Shown here piece after piece: positions 54,617-63,254 of a DNA stretch of 64,000 nt. Under the pieces are notes generated by a model that saw only the letters and a list, made by a program, of their open reading frames with translations, made no database searches and was not told where the DNA came from. How positions within the stretch are numbered: the stretch's first letter is position 1; each line of letters opens with the position of its first letter. Source of the stretch: Desulfuribacillus alkaliarsenatis (GTDB lineage Bacteria; Bacillota; Bacilli; Desulfuribacillales; Desulfuribacillaceae). Where the stretch lies: contig NZ_MIJE01000030.1 of NCBI RefSeq assembly GCF_001730225.1, positions 186,001 through 250,000 of the forward strand, given 5' to 3'. The position numbers and the translations under genes are program-made.

Positions 54617-54618
54617 GT

Positions 54619-56901
54619 TTGGATAACAAATCTTATGCAAATAGAGATACAGAATTTAATTGCCTTTTCAGAGCGGTATATACTAATAAAAACATCATTT
54701 ATTTAAAAGCGGGTAAAGCATGTGGTGTAACGTCGTTCGCAAAAGAATGTTTGACTAGGTTAAATTCAGAGACGGTTTTATATATAAATACCGTTAACAA
54801 TTCTTCAATGAGCCACTTATTACTGGAGGTACTTGTAAAACATCCTTATAGAGAAACGCTTCAAAAAATAGCTGATGAAAAGCTAGGGGAAAAAAGCGCT
54901 ACTCTATTAACTAGCTTTTTACAAAGCATTCCTTATGCTGGAACTGTAGTTTCGAATCTAGTTGAGAAGCCACAAGCTGTGCCAATATACACTGGTAACT
55001 ACTCGTCTGCTTTAGAAGAAGCAATTATTCATTACTTTTCAAGCACCTTTAATAATCGTGTTATCATATTTATAGATGCAGCGCAAAATTTAGATGAGAA
55101 TTCACATCAAATAATTGAGCGAATAGTTTCTAATAATGTTTGTATTGTCTTAATAATTACAGAGGAAGATGATAATTATATTAAAATGAAAAATTATCTT
55201 ACTGGGGTAGAAGGAATTAGTAGTGCAACTATAGACTTTGATTTGCCACATGTTAAGTTAATTAAAGAGCTTGCTATTTTTTATGGTTATGAAATAGATA
55301 CAGAAGAAGCAGAAATAATTGGCTCTACAGCAAAGAAAAATATCCATAGAATTGTAGAGATGATTCAGAATTATGAAAAAGAGGGCTCTTATAAGTTTAA
55401 TGAGTTGGAAAAAGGAATAGTATTATTATTATACATATGTCGGTTTGGGCTTGATGAACCAACACTTTTATCTCTTATAAAGGTAAGTCCCATTTTTTCT
55501 TTAGACGATTTTGCAGAACTGTCGGAGATTATAGAAAATCTAATTGCAAAAAACATTGTTAAATTGTCAATAACAAATGGTAATTACAAAGTATTTTCGC
55601 TAGATACCTTGTTTCATCCAGAGGTTGAAAGGTGCATACAATCTTATCCTGATAAACTATTTTATTCAGAAATAATATTTCAAAAATTTTCAAAACGAAC
55701 AATCAAAAATAATATTCCAATGTTACAACTATTATATGACTTGTCAATACAGTTCTCAAATGACTTAACCAAGAATTTTGCAATTCAGTTAATGAAAGCA
55801 AAACTGAAAAACGGAGAAAATATCGAGCAAGAAGTTGTGAAAAATTCTATGCTCTCTTCAGATGATGAATCAGAAAGTATAATTGCTGCAATCTACTATT
55901 GTAAAGAGAGACATTATGGAGAATCGTTGAAATGGTTGAATAACTCTATTAAAAGCCATGCTACCAATCCAGACTATCTTAATTTAAAAGCAATATTATT
56001 AAACCGTACCCGCAAACACACTGAAGCTCGAGATGCTCTCTATAGGTGTATTGAATTAGAATATGACGCTGCAAAAAAGAATATCTTGTTATCATTTTTA
56101 ATAGCAAACTATATGCACTTAAACAATCTTCACGCTGTAAGAGAATTATATGATTATCATAGAGAGAATCTACATGAGACAGAGAATTTTGGCTACCTCG
56201 CTAGAAATGCTGCATCAGCATTCGTAGATAGCAATGTTATTTATCGCGCAGCTTTAGATAATTTTGAAATATATAAAGATGAATTTGGGTATTATAGTAC
56301 ATTAACAAACTGGGGTTATTCTATGCTATACAATGGGCAACACGAAACTTCACAAAAGCTACTTATTGAGGCCGAAAAAGGCTTGATGTCATTTGGAAAA
56401 ACTAATTTGCATATTATTTATAACAATCTTGGGATTTATTATTTATTACAGAGAGACCTTAGTAATAGTTTTAAGTATTTAAATTCGGCTAAAAGCTTAG
56501 GGTTAAATAATATGCCTAAGATATTTGTTGACATAAATACAGCCTGTTTATATGTTTTATGTGACAGACCTGAAAAAGCCCTTGAGCTTATTAGAAGCAT
56601 AGAACAGTCTGTTATCTCACACCCTGTTGATCGTGTGCGTCAGAAATACTATATTAACCGAATACTTGTTGAATATAGTAATGGAAATACAGATTTGAAG
56701 CAGTTATTTGATTTATGTATGAAGTATAAGGATCGATATAATCCACAAAAAACAGTAAAAAAAATAGAAACTTACAAAAAACTTATGAATGAAAACTCAT
56801 CGTTTGATATAAATATGATAAACACACTCTATGATCCGTGTGGACTAGAATATTGGTATACAGATCCATTAAAAGTTCTTTCCGAACGTGTTTTGGATTA
56901 A
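54619..56901 (+). CDS. NTPase-like protein with C-terminal TPR repeats (STAND-like)
   Basis: A 760-residue soluble protein. The N-terminal 260 residues look like an AAA/STAND NTPase: a P-loop position GKACGVTS (32-39) in which the usual Lys is Val, and a Walker B-like strand VIIFIDAAQNLD (148-159). A winged-helix-like part follows (around 265-350). From about residue 415 to 745 there are helical TPR-type repeats, including YLNLKAILLNRTRKHTEARDALYR in two pieces. Such proteins often act as sensors or regulators. The TTG start uses the GGGGG site inside the left repeat. AT-rich and unrelated to its partner gene. Exact family not recognised. Confidence 0.75.
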   Translation: MDNKSYANRDTEFNCLFRAVYTNKNIIYLKAGKACGVTSFAKECLTRLNSETVLYINTVNNSSMSHLLLEVLVKHPYRETLQKIADEKLGEKSATLLTSFLQSIPYAGTVVSNLVEKPQAVPIYTGNYSSALEEAIIHYFSSTFNNRVIIFIDAAQNLDENSHQIIERIVSNNVCIVLIITEEDDNYIKMKNYLTGVEGISSATIDFDLPHVKLIKELAIFYGYEIDTEEAEIIGSTAKKNIHRIVEMIQNYEKEGSYKFNELEKGIVLLLYICRFGLDEPTLLSLIKVSPIFSLDDFAELSEIIENLIAKNIVKLSITNGNYKVFSLDTLFHPEVERCIQSYPDKLFYSEIIFQKFSKRTIKNNIPMLQLLYDLSIQFSNDLTKNFAIQLMKAKLKNGENIEQEVVKNSMLSSDDESESIIAAIYYCKERHYGESLKWLNNSIKSHATNPDYLNLKAILLNRTRKHTEARDALYRCIELEYDAAKKNILLSFLIANYMHLNNLHAVRELYDYHRENLHETENFGYLARNAASAFVDSNVIYRAALDNFEIYKDEFGYYSTLTNWGYSMLYNGQHETSQKLLIEAEKGLMSFGKTNLHIIYNNLGIYYLLQRDLSNSFKYLNSAKSLGLNNMPKIFVDINTACLYVLCDRPEKALELIRSIEQSVISHPVDRVRQKYYINRILVEYSNGNTDLKQLFDLCMKYKDRYNPQKTVKKIETYKKLMNENSSFDINMINTLYDPCGLEYWYTDPLKVLSERVLD

Positions 56902-57864
56902 ATTATTTCTATAAAGACTCGAATAAACAATATTTAATAATAAATCTTCGTAATCAATTCCTATATGTGTTGCTGATTGCTTAATCGAGGATTGCTCTCC
57001 TAAATTACAACAAACGTTAAATTCTATAAAGTATGGAATGCCAGAATTGTTATCTACAATAAAATCAAATCTAGTATAGTCTAGCGGTTGTATCAACTCA
57101 TATAATTTTTTTGAGAAATGATTTAGTTGCTTTTCAAGGGTAGAATCTTCGTTAATGGTTCTATATAAGCCTGTATCAATTTTTCGCTTCTGTTTATATG
57201 TGACCACATTTCCTTTACGCACTGAATATTCTCGAATGCTCGGGAGGAAAAATGGTGATTGAAAGTTATTCAATACTGGAGAAGTATAGTATACACCAGT
57301 TATATACTGTTCCAAGATAGCATCAAGGCTCTTATTATGTAGAAAACGTATTCTTGATTGCGCGTCGTCCCATGAATAACAGATTGAGTTTTCGTCAATA
57401 AATTTTGAAGAGGCACCGAACCTAGGTTTAACAAAATATGGGCCTTTGAAATCTGGTTGCTGCATCTTTGCTTCTATATTATATGTCTTCCATTTAGGTG
57501 TAGGGACTCCTGCATGTTTTGCTAACATTTTTGCTAGCTGCTTATCCTCGGCTATTGCCCGTATGTTAGGTGTTGCTCCAAGGTAAGGTATGTTATGATA
57601 CTCTGCTACAGAAGATACAAAAACTTCAGAGTTCCGAAATGGCATTCTATTATAAAGTGAAAATATATAATCTGCATCTAGTTCCGATTGAAGCATTATA
57701 GAAGGATTATTGTAAGAAACTAGCAAAGGAAAGTTGCTTAGTAATATTTGATATACTCTATGATGGTATTCTGCATATATGCGGTCTTCTATGTCACTTG
57801 GAATAGGTTCATTTGTGTATGATGGTGCATAATGAGCTAGATAAAGCATTTTAATATTTTTCAT
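56869..57864 (-). CDS. ATP-grasp enzyme, D-alanine-D-alanine ligase-like
   Basis: A 331-residue ATP-grasp protein. The pattern is that of the Ddl family: YLGATPNIRAIAEDKQLAKML with GVPTPKW, then YFVKPRFGASSK (ATP-binding Lys), EQYITG, and the metal-binding YTRFDFIVD and FIEFNVCCNLG. The specificity is unlikely to be plain D-Ala-D-Ala ligase, because the N-terminal region is divergent and ATP-grasp ligases of this type also join other amino acids. The ATG is directly next to the right inverted repeat, whose GGGGG is its ribosome site. In the present orientation it lies 24 bases after the recombinase stop and is probably co-transcribed with it. Confidence 0.85.
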   Translation of the reverse strand: MKNIKMLYLAHYAPSYTNEPIPSDIEDRIYAEYHHRVYQILLSNFPLLVSYNNPSIMLQSELDADYIFSLYNRMPFRNSEVFVSSVAEYHNIPYLGATPNIRAIAEDKQLAKMLAKHAGVPTPKWKTYNIEAKMQQPDFKGPYFVKPRFGASSKFIDENSICYSWDDAQSRIRFLHNKSLDAILEQYITGVYYTSPVLNNFQSPFFLPSIREYSVRKGNVVTYKQKRKIDTGLYRTINEDSTLEKQLNHFSKKLYELIQPLDYTRFDFIVDNNSGIPYFIEFNVCCNLGEQSSIKQSATHIGIDYEDLLLNIVYSSLYRNNLIQNTFGKNF

Positions 57865-57900
57865 TGTTAAACCCCCGATAATTTATAGTTATCCTTTATT
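57865..57900 (-). repeat. Right copy of the 36-bp inverted repeat
   Basis: The exact complement of 54581-54616. On the minus strand it includes the last codons and stop (AAT AAA GGA TAA) of the recombinase gene and the ribosome site of the ATP-grasp gene. Confidence 0.97.
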
Positions 57901-58809
57901 GACAACTATTTTGTTTCGGGGGTGTTTAGTTGTTAGAATTTGTTTTTGTTTTGTTGAAGTTACATGTGTATAGATTTGTGTAGTGGTTATAGAACTATGC
58001 CCTAGTAGTTTTTGAATATAGCGTATATCTACATCTTCCTCTAGAAGTAGAGTAGCAAACGAATGCCGAAACATATGGGGGGTTAAATGCTTATCGACAT
58101 TGGCTTGTTTTGTATATTTTCTTATTATAAAGCGAACAGACTGCTCGGAAAGTCTTTGGTAAAAGCGATTAACAAAGAAATATCCACATTGTGTAATATG
58201 CTTAGCAAAACATTGCTGGTAGTTTTTAAGAGCATTTAAAACATCAATATTACCGATTTGTACAATCCTTTCCTTTGAGCCTTTTCCAGAGATTCGAATA
58301 AGTTGGCTGTTTATATCAACATCATGTTCTTTTAGCGAGCATAGTTCAGATACCCGTACACCTGTTGCAAAAAGTAGTTCTAACACAGCAATGTCTCTTG
58401 TAACTGAATTATTTGCATGGGTAGTACCTTTTTTTTCTGAATATGATGCTGAAAGGATTTTTTGTATGGTTTCTATAGGTATTGTTTTAGGCAAAACAAA
58501 AGGTTCTTTGAATTTTACGTTGATTTTGTCAAATGGATTACTGATAATGAGCTCTTCATATTCAAGATGATTAAAGAATGCTTTTAAACAAGCGATTTTC
58601 CGTTTAATGGATTTACTTTTATAGTTTTTATGGATATGTGTGATGTATCCTGTTATTGTTTGTTTATGTATTTTTTTGTTAATTGAATCTAGATAGGTTT
58701 GGAATTGCTGTAGGTCAATGGTGTATGCCTTAATTGTTTTAGGGCTTAATTTTTTTTGGTACTGACAGTAACCAAGATAGCTGTTAATTAATTCTTTGAG
58801 ATTTTCCAT
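57889..58809 (-). CDS. Tyrosine recombinase (XerC/D-like), probable DNA invertase
   Basis: A 306-residue site-specific recombinase. The SAM-like core-binding domain (about 1-95) is followed by a complete catalytic domain: R152 in ATGVRVSEL, K179 in GKGSKER, H245 and R248 in HMFRH, H271 in LGHSS and the nucleophile Y280 in QIYTH. Its last four codons lie in the right 36-bp repeat, so inversion leaves the protein unchanged. ATG 58809 is preferred, with GGAGG ahead; an in-frame ATG at 58824 precedes that site. It may be a single dedicated invertase for the adjacent repeats. No clear sigma-A promoter is seen upstream. Confidence 0.9.
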   Translation of the reverse strand: MENLKELINSYLGYCQYQKKLSPKTIKAYTIDLQQFQTYLDSINKKIHKQTITGYITHIHKNYKSKSIKRKIACLKAFFNHLEYEELIISNPFDKINVKFKEPFVLPKTIPIETIQKILSASYSEKKGTTHANNSVTRDIAVLELLFATGVRVSELCSLKEHDVDINSQLIRISGKGSKERIVQIGNIDVLNALKNYQQCFAKHITQCGYFFVNRFYQRLSEQSVRFIIRKYTKQANVDKHLTPHMFRHSFATLLLEEDVDIRYIQKLLGHSSITTTQIYTHVTSTKQKQILTTKHPRNKIVVNKG

Positions 58810-58990
58810 AGTGTGCTCCTCCATTAATTACAATGTATGTAGGTTATAGTAGTTTTTATTTTACAGTTTTTTTAAAAATATCAGTATTCAATTCGTGAAA
58901 TATAGTGTAAGGAATTATGAATTTTTATTTTTGGGAAGGATTTTTATACATTTAATAGAAATAATAGGAAAAGTATTTTGGGGTGGTTTG

Positions 58991-60334
58991 ATGAAGGCAT
59001 TTCGTGATCCTGTACACAATCTTATTCGATTTGATAAAGATTCACAAATTGAAAGAATGATTCTCGATATAATAGATAGTAAAGAGTTTCAAAGACTACG
59101 TCATATTAGACAGTTAGGGTTTAGTTTTTTCACTTACCCAGGTGCTGAACATACTAGATTTGCCCATTCATTGGGTGCTACCCATTTGATGAAAAGATTT
59201 ATAGAGCAAATCGAGAGAACAAAAAATAAACATGTCAATGTAACTATCGATGAAATTACTGACCAAAGAGCATTAGCACTTTGTGCTGCTATCTTACATG
59301 ATATTGGTCATGGCCCTTTTTCACATGCTTTAGAAAAAATGATTACAGTTGATAAGGTGAATCATGAGAAGTGGTCAGTGCAGATAATCAAGGGAAATAC
59401 GGAAGTCAATCAAATTCTAGAGAGTTACAAATCGGGATTTGCTAATGAGGTTGCCGAGGTTATTGAACGGACTCATAACAGTAGAGCTATTGTTAAGCTT
59501 TTGTCAAGCCAGCTCGATACTGATCGTATTGATTATTTGTTAAGGGATTCGATGTTAACTGGAGCTGGATATGGTACTTTTGATCTGGAATGGCTAATCC
59601 ATGTTTTAAGAATCGGAAAAGTAGGAGATCATATTGAAGTAGGATTAGATTTGGAGAAAGGGCTAAATATTGCGGAAGATTTTGTTATGGCTAGATATTA
59701 TATGTACCAGAATGTATATTTCCACAAGACAACCAGGTGTGCAGAACAGTTTGCTATGAAAATATTTGCGAGAGTTCAACAGTTGCGTGCTTCAGGATAT
59801 TTCATAGAAATGCCATATGAGCTTGAAAAACTATTATCAGCTAAAGATTTACAGGAGGTATTGCAGCTATATCCATATTATTTAGGGTTAACAGATTTTA
59901 AAGTATGGTATTATATAGATAAGTGGTGCAATAGTGATGACTTGGTGCTGTCGGGCCTATGTAAACAGCTATTGGGACGCGACTTATATAAGGAGTTTGT
60001 TACGAAAGAAGGATTTGATTCATATAAAAGTATAATAAACTTAGCAAACCTGTATGAAAAGGAACATGGGATACCAGTAGAATACATTTTACTAGAAGAT
60101 GATTCTCACAGTAGTGCTTATAAAGATAATTATATTAGTAGTAAAGCTAAGCAAGATGAAGGACAAGAGGCGGAAGCAACTGAGCAGATTTTCTTGTTTG
60201 ATAAAAGTGGTGAAGCTGCTGAATTATCTCAAGTTAGTCGAATTATTAATGAGATTAGAAATAATAAAATCAGGTTTAAAAGAGTGTTTGTTCCGAAGGA
60301 TTTTAGAAATCTTTACATAAAAAAATATGGTTAA
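58991..60334 (+). CDS. ywfO: HD-domain phosphohydrolase, YwfO-like
   Basis: A 447-residue HD-superfamily protein of the dGTPase-like/YwfO group. It opens FRDPVHNLIRFD, has RLRHIRQLG and GAEHTRFAHSLGATHL, and the metal site HDIGHGPFSH; a later QLDTDRIDYLLRDS carries the remaining Asp. It presumably hydrolyses (d)NTPs or nucleotide signals. ATG 58991 after GGGGTGGT is the start; the open frame runs 32 codons further upstream without a ribosome site. It is followed by ywgA, as in many Bacillales genomes. Confidence 0.85.
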   Translation: MKAFRDPVHNLIRFDKDSQIERMILDIIDSKEFQRLRHIRQLGFSFFTYPGAEHTRFAHSLGATHLMKRFIEQIERTKNKHVNVTIDEITDQRALALCAAILHDIGHGPFSHALEKMITVDKVNHEKWSVQIIKGNTEVNQILESYKSGFANEVAEVIERTHNSRAIVKLLSSQLDTDRIDYLLRDSMLTGAGYGTFDLEWLIHVLRIGKVGDHIEVGLDLEKGLNIAEDFVMARYYMYQNVYFHKTTRCAEQFAMKIFARVQQLRASGYFIEMPYELEKLLSAKDLQEVLQLYPYYLGLTDFKVWYYIDKWCNSDDLVLSGLCKQLLGRDLYKEFVTKEGFDSYKSIINLANLYEKEHGIPVEYILLEDDSHSSAYKDNYISSKAKQDEGQEAEATEQIFLFDKSGEAAELSQVSRIINEIRNNKIRFKRVFVPKDFRNLYIKKYG

Positions 60335-60355
60335 TAAAAATGGGAGGCGATATGT

Positions 60356-60847
60356 GTGTTTGATAAAACGTATAAACTACTTGCTTTCTTTTCTAAGACT
60401 GGGGTTTTGACAGGGAGAAAGAAGCTCCAGAAAATGGTACACTTGTTGCAGAGAAAGGGAGTTTCATTCGATATGGATTATGCATATCACCATTACGGGC
60501 CTTATTCTGCAGATTTACAGGCAGAGGTACAAGAATTAGTTGATCAAGATTTTCTTATAGAAGAAATGAAGGATAATACTTATCAATATTACATGACAGA
60601 TAAGGGTACAGAATTTCTAGAGATATTAAAAGAAACAAAAAAAGATGCATTTTCTGTACCAAATGATCTGATGGTATTATTAATGGACGAGTCTTCACCC
60701 TTCCTGGAAGTTGTGAGCACCTACGCATATCTCCTTGATAACGGTTATACGGATGAAGACGCTATTGCAAAGTTGAAGGAACTAAAGCCAAAACTTGAGT
60801 GCCATTGGGAAGATGCCATAGCCTTTTATAAAGAGAAGTATAATTAA
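60356..60847 (+). CDS. ywgA: YwgA family protein
   Basis: A 163-residue soluble protein. LLAFFSKTGVLTGRKKLQKMVHLLQ and the YHHYGPYSADLQ segment are the family hallmark (Panacea/YwgA-like antitoxin-related fold). The function is not established. GTG 60356 follows GGGAGG, 22 bases after ywfO, so the two are probably co-transcribed. Confidence 0.82.
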   Translation: MFDKTYKLLAFFSKTGVLTGRKKLQKMVHLLQRKGVSFDMDYAYHHYGPYSADLQAEVQELVDQDFLIEEMKDNTYQYYMTDKGTEFLEILKETKKDAFSVPNDLMVLLMDESSPFLEVVSTYAYLLDNGYTDEDAIAKLKELKPKLECHWEDAIAFYKEKYN

Positions 60848-60894
60848 AGCAGAGAAAGTTTAAGTAAAACAAAATAGCATTTTAAATAATAAAA

Positions 60895-60923
60895 AAGTGC
60901 CTGAGACCATACTTCAGGCACTT
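60895..60923 (+). terminator. Hairpin after ywgA
   Basis: A perfect 10-bp stem AAGTGCCTGA / TCAGGCACTT around a 9-base loop. It has only a short AT stretch instead of a T run, so it is a probable terminator with reduced strength. Confidence 0.6.
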
Positions 60924-60943
60924 AATTAATTAAGTCAACATCA

Positions 60944-61039
60944 ATGCATAGGGTAGTAGAATATGCTGATGCGATACTAATATTTTCCCACTGGCAGGAA
61001 TATAAAGAGCTTGATTGGGAAGTATACAACAAAAAGTAA
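60944..61039 (+). pseudogene. Fragment resembling the C-terminus of a UDP-sugar dehydrogenase
   Basis: An open frame of 31 codons from ATG, reading RVVEYADAILIFSHWQEYKEL. This matches the pattern near the C-terminus of UDP-glucose/GDP-mannose dehydrogenases (ADAxxxxTxWxEFxxL). It has no ribosome site and lacks the rest of the enzyme. It ends 15 bases before the next gene. The likely explanation is a decayed gene remnant; chance resemblance cannot be excluded at this length. Confidence 0.4.
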
Positions 61040-61053
61040 AGGAGTTTTGCAAA

Positions 61054-61635
61054 ATGTCACGTAAACTGATAATTATAAGTACGCTATTAATATTAAGTTT
61101 TCTTTTTGTAGCTTGTTCGGCACAACCAGAACCTACACAGGAGACAAATGAGCAAGTTGTTGCCATTGTAAATGGCAAGGAAATAAAATCAGATCCACAA
61201 ATTGAACAGCATGTATTAGATAACCTGATTAGAATGGAAGTATTTCGTCAAGAGGCCGAATTTAAAGGCTACATTGTTACTGAAGAAGAGGTAAATGCAA
61301 GAATTGATAGGATGGCAAATGAATTTGGAAGTCAAAGAGACCTTGAATCGGCACTAGAAGCTAATGATATGACTATGGAAATGCTCAGAGATAGTATAGC
61401 TGATGAGATGTTAATAAATAAATATATTAGTCAGGAATTGCCACAGCCCACTGTTGCTGAGGAAGAGGTAAGGACGCTTTATGAACAATATAGAGCGATG
61501 CAGATTATAGACCAGCCTTTTGAAGATATAAGAGAGAGGCTGGAGAATGAAATTCGCCAACAAATGCTAGAACAGGAAATAGGCGTTATAATCGAAAGGT
61601 TAATGGATGAAAGTTCAATAGAAATATTAATATAG
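61054..61635 (+). CDS. SurA_N-like lipoprotein chaperone without PPIase domain
   Basis: A 193-residue lipoprotein. The signal peptide ends in a lipobox LFVAC, with Cys near residue 22. The mature part is helical and matches the SurA/PrsA N-terminal domain: VVAIVNGKEI, LIRMEVFRQEAE, GYIVTEEEVNARID, and a C-terminal helix pair. No parvulin domain is present. It may help to fold exported proteins, such as the abundant surface proteins. AAAGGAG precedes ATG 61054. Confidence 0.8.
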   Translation: MSRKLIIISTLLILSFLFVACSAQPEPTQETNEQVVAIVNGKEIKSDPQIEQHVLDNLIRMEVFRQEAEFKGYIVTEEEVNARIDRMANEFGSQRDLESALEANDMTMEMLRDSIADEMLINKYISQELPQPTVAEEEVRTLYEQYRAMQIIDQPFEDIRERLENEIRQQMLEQEIGVIIERLMDESSIEILI

Positions 61636-61675
61636 TCGACTGTTTCTAAACATAATATATTTGCAATCAGAAGCA

Positions 61676-61722
61676 CTCCGTCTATTGTGGACTTATAATC
61701 CAAATTATACGGAGGTTTTTTT
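61676..61722 (+). terminator. Terminator after the lipoprotein gene
   Basis: CTCCGT (61676-61681) pairs with ACGGAG (61709-61714), with an inner TGGA / TCCA helix, and is followed by GTTTTTTT. The stem is short, but the T run is strong. Confidence 0.75.
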
Positions 61723-61817
61723 GTGTATATTCGAAGGCATTGGAAGGCCTTAGTATGAACTTTGAGGATATAAAGTTTTTTATGGCGTAAAAAGTGTATT
61801 TATGATACGTATATTCG

Positions 61818-61847
61818 TTGCAATAAATGTAAATGATAACGTATAAT
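61818..61847 (+). promoter_or_regulatory. Promoter of the AAA/DUF4143 gene
   Basis: TTGCAA (61818-61823), an 18-base spacer and TATAAT (61842-61847), 20 bases before the start codon. Confidence 0.65.
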
Positions 61848-61867
61848 ACTACATAGAGGTGATAAAT

Positions 61868-63169
61868 ATGTATCGAAGTGCTATAGAGTTGCTTCATAAA
61901 TGGAGGCAAAAGAAAAATAAAAAGCCACTTATTATTAGAGGAGCTCGTCAGGTAGGAAAGACTTGGCTTATGAAGCACTTTGGTCAAACGGCCTATAAAC
62001 AGATGGTCTACATTAACTTTGATAATAATCAGCAGATGAGACATCTATTTGAAACTGATATGAAAACTGATCGAATTATAACTGGATTAGAGTTATACGC
62101 GGGATATAAAATTGACCCAGAAGACACCTTAATTATATTTGATGAGATTCAGGAAGTACCGAAAGCTTTAACAGCACTAAAGTATTTTAATGAAAATGCA
62201 CCTGAGTATCAGATTATCTGTGCGGGTTCTCTTTTGGGTGTAGCTCTGCATAAAGGAACTTCTTTCCCTGTTGGAAAAGTAGAGTTTCTTAATTTATATC
62301 CGTTATCATTTAGTGAGTTTATTAGAGCGATGGGGAAAGAGCAGTTTGTTGAATTGATTGAAAAAGGCGAATTTGAATTGGCTACAACATTTAAACAGGA
62401 ATACATTGAGCTACTTAAATATTATTATTATGTTGGTGGCATGCCAGAGGTAGTTGCTAACTTTTCTGAGAATCAAGATTTCAACGAAGCAAGAGAAATA
62501 CAAGAACGGATATTAGCTGCTTATGAGCAGGATTTCTCAAAGCACGCACCGAACGATATTGTTCCTCGGATACGTATGTTGTGGAACAGCATACCATCAC
62601 AGCTTACGAAGGAAAATAAAAAGTTTATATACGGAGTAATCAAGGAAGGAGCGAGGGCCAAAGATTATGAAATGGCTATGCTTTGGTTGGCGGACTGTGG
62701 TCTTATTCACAAAATACCGAGAGTTACAGCTCCTAGAATTCCGTTAAAAGCTTACGAAGACTTAAAGGCTTTCAAACTATATATGCTGGATGTAGGGTTG
62801 TTATCTTGCATGGTTAGGTTAAACCAAACAGTATTACTTGACAGAAACGAGCTATTTGCAGAGTTCAAAGGCGCTTTGACAGAACAATATGTATTACAGC
62901 AATTAATTACAAAGCAAGGTCTGAAGACTTATTATTGGACAAATGAGAGGGGCGGTGCTGAAATTGATTTTCTAATAGATACTGGAAAATCGGTTGTCCC
63001 TATAGAAGTTAAAGCAGAAGTAAATTTGAAAGCTAAAAGTCTAAAGACTTTTTACGAAAAATTTTCTCCGTCAATATCTATCCGCACAGCAATGCTTGAC
63101 TATAGGCGAGATGACTGGCTGTTAAATTTGCCGTTATGGGCAATAGAAGCTGTAGACACTCAAACGTAA
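61868..63169 (+). CDS. AAA ATPase with DUF4143 domain
   Basis: A 433-residue protein: N-terminal AAA_14 ATPase with Walker A GARQVGKT (25-32), Walker B LIIFDEIQ and sensor AGSLLG. A helical DUF4143 part follows (about 200-430), with a PD-(D/E)xK-like site GGAEIDFLID then VPIEVKAE near 370-385. Proteins of this group are common in bacteria with scattered distribution and unknown function, possibly linked to nucleic-acid processing. ATG 61868 follows GAGGTGAT. It has its own promoter. Confidence 0.88.
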   Translation: MYRSAIELLHKWRQKKNKKPLIIRGARQVGKTWLMKHFGQTAYKQMVYINFDNNQQMRHLFETDMKTDRIITGLELYAGYKIDPEDTLIIFDEIQEVPKALTALKYFNENAPEYQIICAGSLLGVALHKGTSFPVGKVEFLNLYPLSFSEFIRAMGKEQFVELIEKGEFELATTFKQEYIELLKYYYYVGGMPEVVANFSENQDFNEAREIQERILAAYEQDFSKHAPNDIVPRIRMLWNSIPSQLTKENKKFIYGVIKEGARAKDYEMAMLWLADCGLIHKIPRVTAPRIPLKAYEDLKAFKLYMLDVGLLSCMVRLNQTVLLDRNELFAEFKGALTEQYVLQQLITKQGLKTYYWTNERGGAEIDFLIDTGKSVVPIEVKAEVNLKAKSLKTFYEKFSPSISIRTAMLDYRRDDWLLNLPLWAIEAVDTQT

Positions 63170-63193
63170 AGTGTATAAAGATATTGCGCCTTC

Positions 63194-63222
63194 TTGACCA
63201 GAACATATGTTTGCTATATAAT
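63194..63222 (+). promoter_or_regulatory. Strong sigma-A promoter of the ComK-like gene
   Basis: TTGACC (63194-63199), a 17-base spacer and a perfect TATAAT (63217-63222), with ATG 32 bases downstream. Confidence 0.8.
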
Positions 63223-63254
63223 GATTGGTAACTAATGTGGAACGGAGGGAACGG

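Larger units (their letters stand above)
54617..57864. other. Candidate invertible DNA segment
   Basis: 3,248 bases between perfect inverted repeats, holding two convergent genes that overlap tail to tail by 33 bases and whose start codons touch the repeats. A complete tyrosine recombinase gene abuts the right repeat. Inversion would exchange the two genes between the left flank and the recombinase operon while leaving every reading frame intact. Presence of the inverted form has not been shown; it is inferred from the layout. Confidence 0.8.

Noticed and set aside
53993-57864. Vancomycin-resistance cluster (VanZ-like plus D-Ala-D-Ala ligase-like)
   Set aside because: No vanH, vanX or vanRS genes are present, the two genes are separated by a strong terminator, and the ligase-like protein lies in an invertible segment; both families are widespread without resistance roles.
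54581-58809. Transposon or integrative element bounded by inverted repeats
   Set aside because: The recombinase lies outside the repeats, there is no transposase or DDE domain, no target-site duplication is seen (flanks differ), and the start codons are positioned exactly at the repeats, which fits a regulatory inversion better.
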